NCBI RefSeq assembly: GCF_023897065.1
Contig: NZ_JAMHIV010000003.1
Location: 62,001 to 126,000 of the forward strand
DNA length: 64,000 nucleotides
Source: Crossiella sp. SN42
GTDB taxonomy: Bacteria; Actinomycetota; Actinomycetes; Mycobacteriales; Pseudonocardiaceae
Direction: 5' to 3'
The translations under genes were made by a program, and so were the position numbers. Of the stretch, positions 25,154 to 34,683 are shown one piece after another; the stretch's first letter is position 1, and each line of letters opens with the position of its first letter. Below the pieces are notes generated by a model. That model was given only the letters and a program-made list of their open reading frames with translations. It was not told the origin of the DNA and made no database searches.

Positions 25154-28100
25154 TTGAATTCTATTCTTCAAAAAATCGCATGGCTTGCCGTATTCCTGGT
25201 GAGTGGAAGCTTAACGGTCGCAGCAAACCTGTGGCTCGCAGCATCGTGGTGGCCTCAGGACTTTAGCGGAAGTGAATTTCTTGATGTCGGAGACAAGGTC
25301 GGCTCCATTTCTGGAGTTTTGATTGCTACGGCTGGCCTGATTGTGGCGATCCTTGCTTGGCGCCGCCCAACCGCTGTAAAGAAGATGAAAAAGTTAAAGA
25401 ATGGGTCACGCTGGCGCATTCTCAAAGTAAAGAACTGCCGACCGAACGAGCTAGGAGTTCGAGCCACCATCCCTGAAGGTGATATGCGTTCTAGCAGAAC
25501 CAGTGATGAGTGGGCTTTGCTTCCAAGTTATGTAGTTAGAGATCATGATGTGGATCTCCGCGAGAGATTGCGAGCTGTGTCAATCTCTGGCGGATTTCTG
25601 ATTCTTGTCGGAGGTTCATCTACCGGAAAGTCTCGAAGCTTGTCGGAAGCTGTACGAGAGGTTCTGCCGGACTGGAACATCCTATTCGCGCACGATGCTG
25701 ACACTATCCGAGAAGTCGCTGAAGCTATCCCGCCGAGAACGGTGGTGTGGCTTGATGACACTCCTTCAGAGAAGTTTCTCGCCGATGTGAATGGATTGCG
25801 AGCAGTGGACGTGCTCTCCCTCATCGGTCGAGGCGAGAATGCGCCAGTGGTAGTTGTTGACACGCTGTGGTCGAGCAGGTACTTAGAAATCATCGAACTT
25901 CCGTCGTTAACTATTCCGGGTGCGGACACCAGAAATAGTCAATTGGTGGACCGAAATCGGAATGCCAGAGAGGTTCTATCTCTTGCTCAAGCGGTACTGG
26001 AGATTCCGGATCAATTTAGCCACTTGGAACGGAGTCGAGCGCAAGCTGAGGCTGGTGACTCGCGAATTTCTCGGGCGCTGAACGACCGCTACTTCGGTTT
26101 CACCCAAAGCCTCGCTGGTGCACCTCAGCAAGTGCATAGGTGGAGGTACGCCCAACCTTACTCGAAGGCGATCATCAACGCGGCGATCGATGCGCGCAGA
26201 GTAAACGTCAGAGGACCGCTTGGCATCGAGTTCCTGAAAAATGCAGCATACGGTTACCTATCAGATTCACAATGCGCTGCAGTCTCAATTGATTGGTTTG
26301 AGACTGCATTGGCGGACCTTAGGATCTCGCCAGGTGATAACTCGAGCCCTCTTGTTGCGGTCTCAGTCAGCGCGAGCGAAACTGGTGGCGGGTATGACGT
26401 AGCCGACTATCTGCTCGAGTATGCTCAGAGGAAGCGATTCTACGAGCCCATACCAGAACTAGTATGGGAATCGCTTGCGAAATTTATTCAGAATCCTTCT
26501 GACGTGCGAAGGCTTGCCGGAGACGCGGATTCTCGCCGTCTCTATCACTATGCAGAGAAATTCAACAAAATAAGCGTAAAGTTTGGCGGGCATGATGCGT
26601 CCAGATATTTGGTAGGTCTGTACTCGAGGCAGGGGCGTGTCGAGGAAGCAATGCCTCACATTCACGCAATCGCCAGCTCTCAAGCTAGTGACATTATTCG
26701 GCTTCTGGCGGGAATATTGATCGGCCGACTTCAGTGTAGCGGACTGGAAAAGCTCGGGCAGTCAGGTAACAGATACGCGGTGCCAATGGCGGCATTTTTT
26801 CGCATAGGACAAAGGAACTTGTCTGAAGCCGAAGCATCGGTTCGCAAATCATCTGACGGCGGGGATCTCCGCGCCACCTATTTCCTGTTAGGGTTGCTGA
26901 TTGGCCAGAATCGGCTAAAGGAGCTGGAGGAGCTAGTAGCTACCTCGGGAATAAGTCACTATTTCGAAGATGGTCGAATCGAAAGATATAGGGGTGCCGC
27001 ATGGAATCTGGGGGAACTTGTCAGTGAGCTACGAGAGAATATGGCTAATGGGGTGGAATACGCGGAGGAGATCCTCCTGGGCGTGGCATCTGCTCAACTT
27101 GATCTTCGAAATTTGGCGCGCTTGCTACGGCAGTGCACGTCTGCTCCTGGCCGTGAAGACGCGACTAGGTACGGTTCCATTTCATCTTATGCTGCTCTCA
27201 TGGCCGGACAGGGGCTGGCTAATGAGGTGGGCGATTATCTTCGATCTTGTGCCATCGAGGGAATAATCGGAGCGGATTCCCTCCTGTCTGGGTACTACCT
27301 TGGTGGGCTGGATGTAAAAGGTCTTCGAGTTCAGGGTGACGATCGATCTTGTCGGCTTCTTATTGGTATATTGTTGGGGCGCGGTGATCTGGCAGGGTCG
27401 GCCGCGTTACTTCAGCGGTTCAGCAATATGGGCGTTGAGGCCTATATGGAACTGCTTACCGCACACATGGTAGGACAAGGGCGAGTTGATGAGGCCAGTG
27501 AATTTCTTCAGGCTTGTATTAGCGAGGACCTCCTTGGAGCAAATGCCCTTCATGAAGACTTCTCTAGCGGATTTGATGTAGAAGATCTTCGAGCTCAGGG
27601 TGAAAATCGATCTTGTCGGCTTCTTATTGGTATATTGTTGGGGCGCGGTGATCTGGCAGGGTCGGCCGCGTTACTTCAGCGGTTCAGCAATATGGGCGTT
27701 GAGGCCTATACGGAGCTGCTCGCCGCTCACTTAGCCGGACAGGGTCAAGTTCACCACGCCATATCCTTGCTGCACGGGGCGGCGCCTGCCAGTGGTCGCA
27801 TATTTTGCGAGATCGCCAAAGAGATAACTCTAGAAGGATTCCGACTGGCGGGAATCGAAATCCTGCGCCGCGCTTCCGAGCTAGGACATTGGGAAGCAGT
27901 GGCAAGTTTGCTCGACAAGTACGTGTCAGAGAATAATGAGGATGCGCTACTTGAAATGGTTGGAGATGGATTCTCAAGTGCGGTTGAAAGGCTGGCTGAG
28001 ATCTATGTTGCCCATGGTCAAGTGGATAAGGCAACGGAGTTGCTCGATCGATCTTCGAGTAAAGATAGTTCGGATGCCAAAATTCGCCTCGTGGGTAAAC

Positions 28101-29266
28101 TTGCTAGAGAAGACCGAATTGAGGAAGCGATAGTAATTCTTCGTCAAGAGTACGCAGGTGGAGGAGTAGACCAAGCTGCGCCTAGGATCGTTGGCCTGCT
28201 TGCAAAGGCAGGCAGGTTTAAGGAAGCGATCGATTTCCTAAACACGCTTGTCGCTGCTGGGCACGCTTGGGCAGCATCGCGCCGCGTAAGCCTGATATCA
28301 GGATTGATGAGCTCCGGTGGAGCGAAAGTGCTCGCAAAATGCGGTGAGGAGATCAGTTCGAGAACACTGGCAAATCAAGATTTTTCTAGTGTCCTCGGGG
28401 AAAGCGATGGCATTCCAAGTCAACCTATCTTTGGGGCGCTTGAGGAAATTCCTTCAGACATGCTGGGAGTCGTTGAGAGCCGCGCGGATCTGTCCTGTGT
28501 CGATGAAGGTGAAATTGACTCTGTCTTGGCCGACGAAAATGAATTATACGTAGATCCGTTGGAGCGTGTTTACGTAAAGCTCCAGCATTTGTTCGATTCT
28601 GGGGACATTGAATCGGCCGTTGAACTGGTTCGGAGCAGAGTAGAGTCTGATGATTTGGTTGCTCAAGCTAGACTTGCTCAATTGCTCGTTCGTCATGGCA
28701 AGGTAGATGCGGCGCTCGATGTTCTGAGAGCTGGTCTAAATAGTGGAAATATTGAGGACTCGGCGCCGAGATTGATAGCGATTCTGGCAGCATATAGACG
28801 CTACGACGAGGCGCTCGTCCTTATGGATAAGCTGGTTGGTCTTGGTTATGAGTGGGCATCTCTTCGTCGTGCGGCTATCGAACTGGAAAAAAGTACAAGG
28901 GGCAGGCCTGTGAAAAAATCTCATGGCAGGCTGCGGGATTCAAAGCCTCCTATCGAGCGAAAAGAGGTTCGGAGTCGTGATTCGGATTATGCTCTCTACG
29001 GTGGTCCGGAGGTTGATCTGAATGAATCCGTGAAGCAGCTTCGAGAGTTGTTCGCCGCCGGTGATTCTGCCGTCGGTGTTGAGCTTTCTGCTTTCTTATG
29101 GAAGTGCAATAGGGAGGATGAGTTGCGATCGATGGTTGTATCCGGGCATAGCGTCGCCTACCCATTTTTGTTGAAACTGCTTCAGGATCAAGACAGGCAC
29201 ATCGAGTGTCACATGATTCGAAAGTTCGGTCTAAATGCTGATGGCGCCACTCGAGGCCTGCCTTGA
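25154..29266 (+). CDS. Large membrane P-loop/TPR protein, low GC
   Basis: About 1370 residues. Two membrane helices at the N-terminus (about 6-34 and 52-72) precede a P-loop, GGSSTGKSRS (about 153), and a Walker B-like VVWLDD (about 196). The remaining 1000 residues are degenerate TPR/SEL1-like helical repeats (for example VEEAMPHIHAIASS and VDKATELLDRSSSK). The TTG start at 25154 is chosen for its ribosome site (AAGGGAG, 5 bases away); an earlier TTG at 25088 has none. GC content is near 50 per cent against about 70 in neighbours, which points to transfer from a different genome. Similar TM-ATPase-TPR proteins occur in other actinomycetes without assigned function; a sensing or defence role is a guess. 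Confidence 0.8.
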   Translation: MNSILQKIAWLAVFLVSGSLTVAANLWLAASWWPQDFSGSEFLDVGDKVGSISGVLIATAGLIVAILAWRRPTAVKKMKKLKNGSRWRILKVKNCRPNELGVRATIPEGDMRSSRTSDEWALLPSYVVRDHDVDLRERLRAVSISGGFLILVGGSSTGKSRSLSEAVREVLPDWNILFAHDADTIREVAEAIPPRTVVWLDDTPSEKFLADVNGLRAVDVLSLIGRGENAPVVVVDTLWSSRYLEIIELPSLTIPGADTRNSQLVDRNRNAREVLSLAQAVLEIPDQFSHLERSRAQAEAGDSRISRALNDRYFGFTQSLAGAPQQVHRWRYAQPYSKAIINAAIDARRVNVRGPLGIEFLKNAAYGYLSDSQCAAVSIDWFETALADLRISPGDNSSPLVAVSVSASETGGGYDVADYLLEYAQRKRFYEPIPELVWESLAKFIQNPSDVRRLAGDADSRRLYHYAEKFNKISVKFGGHDASRYLVGLYSRQGRVEEAMPHIHAIASSQASDIIRLLAGILIGRLQCSGLEKLGQSGNRYAVPMAAFFRIGQRNLSEAEASVRKSSDGGDLRATYFLLGLLIGQNRLKELEELVATSGISHYFEDGRIERYRGAAWNLGELVSELRENMANGVEYAEEILLGVASAQLDLRNLARLLRQCTSAPGREDATRYGSISSYAALMAGQGLANEVGDYLRSCAIEGIIGADSLLSGYYLGGLDVKGLRVQGDDRSCRLLIGILLGRGDLAGSAALLQRFSNMGVEAYMELLTAHMVGQGRVDEASEFLQACISEDLLGANALHEDFSSGFDVEDLRAQGENRSCRLLIGILLGRGDLAGSAALLQRFSNMGVEAYTELLAAHLAGQGQVHHAISLLHGAAPASGRIFCEIAKEITLEGFRLAGIEILRRASELGHWEAVASLLDKYVSENNEDALLEMVGDGFSSAVERLAEIYVAHGQVDKATELLDRSSSKDSSDAKIRLVGKLAREDRIEEAIVILRQEYAGGGVDQAAPRIVGLLAKAGRFKEAIDFLNTLVAAGHAWAASRRVSLISGLMSSGGAKVLAKCGEEISSRTLANQDFSSVLGESDGIPSQPIFGALEEIPSDMLGVVESRADLSCVDEGEIDSVLADENELYVDPLERVYVKLQHLFDSGDIESAVELVRSRVESDDLVAQARLAQLLVRHGKVDAALDVLRAGLNSGNIEDSAPRLIAILAAYRRYDEALVLMDKLVGLGYEWASLRRAAIELEKSTRGRPVKKSHGRLRDSKPPIERKEVRSRDSDYALYGGPEVDLNESVKQLRELFAAGDSAVGVELSAFLWKCNREDELRSMVVSGHSVAYPFLLKLLQDQDRHIECHMIRKFGLNADGATRGLP
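27342..27710 (+). repeat. Internal 264-bp-spaced duplication in the TPR gene
   Basis: A 105-bp sequence at 27342-27446 is repeated without change at 27606-27710, exactly 264 bp (88 codons) later. It encodes RSCRLLIGILLGRGDLAGSA and adjoining repeat residues. Identity this high inside a diverged repeat array indicates recent duplication or gene conversion. Confidence 0.9.
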
Positions 29267-30039
29267 AAGATTGTAAAGTGTCGCCAGGGTGGGACGATCT
29301 GGACTGTCCGCAGTGGGGCGCGAAAGATGCTGGAACTGGTTCACGGATGATGACACCATTGACCTGACCAAGCAGGTGAACTGCCGTTGGAGGACCTGGC
29401 GCGTCAGGTTCCACGCCGCCAGCTCTCGCGGACCGACGCCGGTGGAGAGCGAATGGCTGCTGGTCGCAGACCACGTGGCTACCGGCGACCCACATCGTCG
29501 AGCGATGGGTGGTCCAGGAACGGGCAGCGGCAACGAGCTGGGCTCATGCGGGACAGGGCGCGTCACCAGGAGATGTGCCCACCAGCCGGACGTCGTGGCG
29601 GCGAAGGCGGTGAGTTCTGCGGGCTGAGCCTTGGACCAGCCGGGAAGGCGAGCCGCTCGAACTTCCGCGTCGTGTGGTGTGTGACCGGCCGCGATGAGCC
29701 GGATGACCAGGTGGGCCGGATGTACCCCGGCGGCAGCCCGGGGGCACACGCCCAGTCGTCGAGCTCGCTCGGCCGGCGACCAGGATGTCGAGCGGGTTGC
29801 AGAGGGCGGCTGGCCGGAGTTACACCGAAGTACGAGAAGAAGCTGCCCACCGACGAGCGCGTAGTTGTAGACGACAGCGCGCCCATCCTCTTGGCATGGT
29901 CAAGGACACTGAAGCCAGGCTCGCAGACGCCGATTTGGTACCAAGTAGTCAGGGAGATGACTAGGTGGACTTTCCGCAGGTCAGGCCACTATCATGGTTC
30001 GCATGAACACCTGCCTTGCGCAGGGATGCGACATTTTTG
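29267..30039. other. No confident gene
   Basis: GC content returns to the high local level. A minus-strand frame contains HTPHDAEVRAARLPGWSKAQ and might be a degraded small gene, but it has no start, ribosome site or family match. I see no RNA gene or repeat here. Confidence 0.5.
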
Positions 30040-30075
30040 TGTCCGAGGGGGGACTCGAACCCCCACGAGTAGCGT
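30040..30075 (-). other. tRNA 3'-end fragment (possible attachment-site scar)
   Basis: On the minus strand the sequence forms a perfect tRNA T-arm: five G-C pairs closing the 7-base loop TTCGAGT. It is followed by the acceptor half CTCGGAC and a discriminator A. A tRNA would need the partner GTCCGAG about 70-85 bases upstream, and it is absent; the would-be anticodon region lacks U33. Integrases of island type often target tRNA 3' ends and leave such copies, so this may be an old attachment site. Confidence 0.5.
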
Positions 30076-30882
30076 CCCCGCGCAATGTGCGGGGTCATGT
30101 GGACCACTGTAGCGCTGTGATCTGCGCATAGTCCACTAGGGATCGCGATTCCAGCAGTTGCGGCACCCCGGGCTAACGCACGAGTCCAGGGGCGGCATCA
30201 GCAGGCCGATCCTGCTCACTCGCTGTCGGCACGCCTCGGTGCACTCCCTGGAGCGCTACCTCTGGTGCAGTGTGGAACGCCGTGGCCGTGCACTTCGCCC
30301 GCTGTGATCGCGGCGTACGGTGGCCCGCGATCGTAGGCCATGCATCGGCAGATGCCGCGCGGGTGTGCACTTGGGGACAGCGGACAGGCGTTTGAGCACG
30401 TTGCAGCCGACGGACCGCAGGACGAGCTGGTCGCCCCAAGAACTTCTGGATTAATTTCCGGAGACGCCGTGAACAGCTGAAACCCGCTGATTAAGAGATG
30501 GTGTGGTGTCGTATCACCTGGTGTTGTATCGGTTCGCGCCATGTCGTTTTCGCAGTTCGCGTGAAGCTAGGCGTGCCAGTGCATGCCGCACACTGCCGGT
30601 CCGTTCTTCGCAGCGGAGCGACCACGGAGCAACCAGATCGGCATAACGTAGGGCGTTGGTGAGCTGGGAACCATGAAGGTATGTGTGGGCAGCCGGTCCG
30701 TGCTCACGACTCGGTAGCGGAGGACCAGTCTCATCTGCTCTCCGATTGATCGTCGTGTTGCAAGATTCTCAAGGAAGCGGATACAGGGCGTCTCCCGTTG
30801 TTTGCCTTCAGCCATCTTCGCGCCGCTGGTGGCGGACTGCTGCTCGACGCGCGAAACCGCGGCGGGTGACGAAGGGACAACT
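30076..30882. other. No confident gene
   Basis: Includes a short inverted repeat near 30075-30095 (CCCCGCGCAATGTGCGGGG) next to the tRNA fragment. The remainder up to the end of the nucleosidase/NB-ARC gene has only frames without ribosome sites or recognisable domains. Confidence 0.5.
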
Positions 30883-33800
30883 TCACGGAGGCATGTTCTT
30901 GAGAAGTTCTCGGACTGCAGCAGCTCGCTGAGTATCTCCGGTTTCGGCATAGGCTTGTGCGGCTTCTTCTGCCGCGTGCTTGGCGTCGTCGAAGCGGCCG
31001 ACCTCTTGGAGGGCGAGTCCGAGGTTGTTCCAGGTCTTGCTTTCGCTGTGGCGGTCGCCGAGTTCTTGGAAGGTGGTGCGGGCGTGTTGGTGGGCGCTGA
31101 TGGCGTCGTCGAAGCGGCCGACCTTTTGAAGTGCGTTGCCGAGGTTGTTCCAGGTCTTGCTTTCGCTGTGGCGGTCGCCGAGTTCTTGGAAGGTGGTGCG
31201 GGCGTGTTGGTGGGCGCTGATGGCGTCGTCGAAGCGGCCGACCTTTTGAAGTGCGTTGCCGAGGTTGTTCCAGGTCTTGCCTTCGCTGTGGCGGTCGCCG
31301 AGTTCTTGGCAGATGGTCAAGTCGTGTTGGTGGGCGCTGATGGCGTCGTCGAAGCGGCCGACCTTTTGAAGTGCGTTGCCGAGGTTGTTCCAGGCCATGC
31401 CTTCGCCGTGGCGGTCGCCGAGTTCTTGGAAGGTGGTGCGGGCGTGTTGGTGGGCGCTGATGGCGTCGTCGAAGCGGCCGACCTCTTGGAGGGCGAGTCC
31501 GAGGTTGTTCCAGGCCTTGCTTTCGCTGTGGCGGTCGCCGAGTTCTTGGCAGATGGTCAAGTCGTGTTGGTGGGCGCTGATGGCGTCGTCGAAGCGGCCG
31601 ACCCCTTGGAGGGCGAGTCCGAGGTTGTTCCAGGCCTTGCCTTCGCTGTGGCGGTCGCCGAGTTCTTGGAAGGTGGTGCGGGCGTGTTGGTGGGCGCTGA
31701 TGGCGTCGTCGAAGCGGCCGACCTCTTGGAGGGCGAGTCCGAGGTTGTTCCAGGTCTTGCCTTCGCTGTGGCGGTCGCCGAGTTCTCGTGCTGCGGTGAG
31801 AGCTTGCTGAGTCACCCTCAGGCGATCTGCTGTGCGGTATCGCAGGCGTTGAAATTCCAGGAGACACGCCGCGAGGCGGACGGTCATCTCGTAGCGGCCC
31901 GTCGTGACAGCATGGTCAACCGCAGCAACCAGCGAGGCATGTTCGGCCTCGAACCAGGCCAGAGCATGCTCGCGGCCAGCGAAGTGTTCTGGTGTCTGCT
32001 GCCCTGCCCGCTGGTCCAGCCAGTCGTCGGCCGCATCGGCGTGGTGCAGGTAGAACGTCAGTAGCCTGTCAACAGCGGCGTCAACGTCGTCGGCGAAGCA
32101 GTGCTCTCGGGCGTGAAAGCGAATCACGTCGTGGAGTGCCCACCGATCCTTGCCCTGGCGCAGCAGGAGATGAGCCTGCCAGAGTGTGCGCAGCCTCGTG
32201 CCGACCTCAGCCGAGGTGGTTCCTGCCAGTGCCGCGGCCGCTTGAGTAGACAGGCTCAGGCCCGGGGCGCTGGCCAGCAACGTCAGCAGCGTCGCGGCTT
32301 GGGGGTTGCGGCGACGCAGGTGGTTCCAGGACAGCTCGTACACCGGGCCCAGGCTGGACTCACCGTGCTGAAGTGCGGCCATACGTCGCGGCGAGTCCTC
32401 CAACTCGCTCACTAGCTCGGCGTAGTCGATCTCAGGTTCGTCTACCAGCCGGGCGGCGGCAATGGTCAGGGCCAGCGGCAGCCACCCGCACAACTCCACC
32501 ATCCTCAGCAGTGCCGGGCGATCCTGGCCGAGGCGCGGGTCCTCATGCCACGCCCGACGAAGCTGTTCCTCGACCAGGTCAGCGGCAGCTTTTGCAGTCA
32601 GTACACCGAGCTCTAAGCGGGTAGCGCTGGGAAGGGTGAGTGTGTCGCGGGTGGTGACCAGCGCCCGGTGCGCCGCCTGTTGGGGAAGAAGGTCTCGTAC
32701 CTGGTCACTGGTGGAGGCGTTGTCCAGGATCAGCAGCAGTCGCCGGCCCTGGGCGGCGAGTCGGTCCAGGACATGGTGGTAGACGGCGGCTTGCTCGGCC
32801 ACCGTGACAGGCCACGGCTCCGCAGTGGCACCGAGTCCGCGCAGCAGGGGCGCGAAGACCTGGTCGACGCCCACGGGTCGGCCGCTGGGGTCATAGCCGT
32901 GCAGGTCCACGGTCAGGGCTGCGCCGGTGAACCAGCCGCACTCGACCGCAGTCATAGCAGCGCGGCGGGCCAGGGTGGTCTTGCCGATCCCGCCCATACC
33001 GGCCACCGCCGAGACCACCGCCGTGCCCGTTGAGGAGTTCGGATTGGGCTGGAGGAAGTCCAGAAGCCGCTGGAGTGCGTCGTCACGGCCGACAAACAGC
33101 TCGGGTGCGCTCTGCCCAACGGCGGGGACAGCGGTGACGACAGCCGAGGGCCCCGGGCGGCCCACCTGAGCTGGCGGAGAGTCGGCACGGTCCGTTGCCG
33201 CCTCGTCGACGGGGCTGGTCGAGTGCGGCGGTTGTGGGCGAAGGGGCGTATAGATGCCGCCGTGCACGACCCCGATCTGGAACACGGTGCCCGTGGCCGT
33301 GCCGTGGAGGGTGTTGGTCACTGCCGAGTTGGTTGTCGGCGCGGAGTCATGCGCCGTTGGCTGGTGTGGGTCGGGTGTGGGTCGGGTGTGGCGGTGCAGG
33401 AGTTCGATGGCGAAGGCGGCGGCGTGGCGGGCGGCCATCGGCTGCCAGTGCTTGTCGGCGGCCTCAGTTTTGTCGTCAAGCAGGTCGGAGATCCCGCGCA
33501 CCACCAGGGCGGGGAGCGAGTCGTTGACGTAGGCCCCGTGCAGGAACCCGGCGCCTTCCATCTCTACGGCGATGGCGTCCCCGCAGTGCTCGCGTAGGAA
33601 CAGCGCGGTGGCCGAGCGGCGGTCGGCGGTCACCTTGCTGCCCGCGGCCAGTGGGTTGACCACCGCCCGTGGCACCTGCTTGGGGGTGTGGTTGAGGATG
33701 CGGTGGTGCCAGGGCCGGTCGCGGGCGATCTGATGGGCACGTTCGACCAGGCGGTGGTTGCAGTGGTGATTCTTGCGGCGGGAGTGGAACCCGGAGGCGG

Positions 33801-34146
33801 TGTCTTTGCCGGTCTCGTACTCGTAGACCAGGCTGGCCACCGCGACATCGCCCAGCGTCACGTCTTTAAGACCGCCGGCCACGCCGACGAAGAGCACGAG
33901 CCGGGGCTGAAAGAACTGGACCGCGCGTTCCAGCTGGACGGCTGCCTGGATGTTGCCCGCGCCGCTCTGGCCCAGCACCACCCGCCACCGGCCCCGGTCG
34001 GTTGCCAGCGTCCCGGAGGCGAAGAGCATGCCGCCGACGTCGTGTTCGTCGAGTTCGCCCGGCGGCAGGTGCTCGCGGACGGCGAGGTACTCGATCGGCA
34101 GCGCGGTGCAGATGACCACGGTGCCCAGGTCATGGCTGTTGTTCAT
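30883..34146 (-). CDS. MTN nucleosidase / RHIM-like / NB-ARC / TPR fusion
   Basis: About 1087 residues from ATG 34146. Domain order: a nucleoside phosphorylase/MTN-like domain (about 7-255) with VGVAGGLKDV, the active-site type box VEMEGAG (about 194) and RGISDLLDD (about 218); and a linker holding LHGTATGTVFQIGVVHGGIY (about 280-300), which resembles RHIM-type amyloid motifs (Q-I-G core). Next is NB-ARC with P-loop GMGGIGKTTL (about 387) and Walker B LLLILDNA (about 472). Last are seven 40-residue TPRs (about 785-1055). This is the layout of bacterial NLR-like proteins in which the ATPase/sensor part controls an enzymatic effector; the nucleosidase would cleave a nucleoside or nucleotide. 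No other gene in an operon with it is certain. Confidence 0.88.
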   Translation of the reverse strand: MNNSHDLGTVVICTALPIEYLAVREHLPPGELDEHDVGGMLFASGTLATDRGRWRVVLGQSGAGNIQAAVQLERAVQFFQPRLVLFVGVAGGLKDVTLGDVAVASLVYEYETGKDTASGFHSRRKNHHCNHRLVERAHQIARDRPWHHRILNHTPKQVPRAVVNPLAAGSKVTADRRSATALFLREHCGDAIAVEMEGAGFLHGAYVNDSLPALVVRGISDLLDDKTEAADKHWQPMAARHAAAFAIELLHRHTRPTPDPHQPTAHDSAPTTNSAVTNTLHGTATGTVFQIGVVHGGIYTPLRPQPPHSTSPVDEAATDRADSPPAQVGRPGPSAVVTAVPAVGQSAPELFVGRDDALQRLLDFLQPNPNSSTGTAVVSAVAGMGGIGKTTLARRAAMTAVECGWFTGAALTVDLHGYDPSGRPVGVDQVFAPLLRGLGATAEPWPVTVAEQAAVYHHVLDRLAAQGRRLLLILDNASTSDQVRDLLPQQAAHRALVTTRDTLTLPSATRLELGVLTAKAAADLVEEQLRRAWHEDPRLGQDRPALLRMVELCGWLPLALTIAAARLVDEPEIDYAELVSELEDSPRRMAALQHGESSLGPVYELSWNHLRRRNPQAATLLTLLASAPGLSLSTQAAAALAGTTSAEVGTRLRTLWQAHLLLRQGKDRWALHDVIRFHAREHCFADDVDAAVDRLLTFYLHHADAADDWLDQRAGQQTPEHFAGREHALAWFEAEHASLVAAVDHAVTTGRYEMTVRLAACLLEFQRLRYRTADRLRVTQQALTAARELGDRHSEGKTWNNLGLALQEVGRFDDAISAHQHARTTFQELGDRHSEGKAWNNLGLALQGVGRFDDAISAHQHDLTICQELGDRHSESKAWNNLGLALQEVGRFDDAISAHQHARTTFQELGDRHGEGMAWNNLGNALQKVGRFDDAISAHQHDLTICQELGDRHSEGKTWNNLGNALQKVGRFDDAISAHQHARTTFQELGDRHSESKTWNNLGNALQKVGRFDDAISAHQHARTTFQELGDRHSESKTWNNLGLALQEVGRFDDAKHAAEEAAQAYAETGDTQRAAAVRELLKNMPP
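30980..31790 (-). repeat. Seven near-identical 120-bp TPR-coding repeats
   Basis: Each 120-bp unit encodes a 40-residue TPR (ELGDRHSE...WNNLG.ALQ.VGRFDDA). Units differ by only a few bases. Variation is concentrated in two places: HARTTF versus HDLTIC, and LALQEVG versus NALQKVG. The units appear mixed in a mosaic order, as expected from repeat shuffling or gene conversion. Confidence 0.9.
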
Positions 34147-34387
34147 CTCCGGCCGTCCCCTCCGCCGCCTACCCGGGCTGGTGCTGCGGGAGAGGCGGCC
34201 ATGCTCTCGGGGCTCGGCCGGAGCCGGCACCCGCATGCTGCACAAGAGTGTCTCGGCACACCGGCCGTCCCTGCTGAAGGGCTTGCGCCCAACGCGGTAC
34301 CGCTGAGGAGGGTGCCGGAGCCGGAAGATCGCATTGCCCGAGCAGCGGGGACTCGACGGTCACCTGCCGCCGTGCCCGCGTTCATCG

Positions 34388-34642
34388 TCAAAGTGCCGAG
34401 GTGTGGGTGGCCGACCTCGGTACGGGTGCGGCCACGGTGCCGGACATGCCGTGGGCGAGCAGCAGGCCCAAGAGCACCCCGGCCAGCAGCGCCAAGATGG
34501 TGAGTCGGATCAGGGTTGTGGGCGAGCACAGGATTCTCACGGGTCCTCCCGCGGCAGGCGTGGCCGGTGCTGCGGCTTCCGCCCCCTCACCGGTAATCGT
34601 CGGATTGACGATTAGCGTCTTGAGGTGAACGGTAGCGACCAA
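34388..34642 (-). CDS. Small single-span membrane protein, 84 aa
   Basis: TTG start at 34642 with an excellent ribosome site (AAGGAG, two bases between). A soluble N-terminal half (VHLKTLIVNPTITGEG) leads to one hydrophobic helix, LIRLTILALLAGVLLGLLLA (about 44-63), and a short tail. It is divergent from the Nudix gene (41 bp between starts) and lies 240 bp upstream of the MTN-NB-ARC gene on the same strand. Not recognised; it could be a membrane partner of the downstream protein, but there is no direct evidence. Confidence 0.6.
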   Translation of the reverse strand: MVATVHLKTLIVNPTITGEGAEAAAPATPAAGGPVRILCSPTTLIRLTILALLAGVLLGLLLAHGMSGTVAAPVPRSATHTSAL

Positions 34643-34683
34643 GACTCCTTTGGGTCAAGAAGACGAGAAGCTAGGATCGGGGC

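Noticed and set aside
29231-29749. 172-residue minus-strand frame
   Set aside because: Starts in unrelated sequence and overlaps the end of the low-GC gene; no ribosome site or domain.
30040-30130. Complete Leu- or Ser-type tRNA gene
   Set aside because: The 5' acceptor strand and a U33-containing anticodon loop are absent; only the 3' part is present.
30980-31790. Regular 120-bp repeats that might be taken for a CRISPR-like array
   Set aside because: Units are contiguous with no spacers and translate cleanly into TPR motifs of the minus-strand protein.
30802-32064. 420-residue plus-strand open frame
   Set aside because: Antisense of the TPR repeats; its repetitive product has no family match and no ribosome site.
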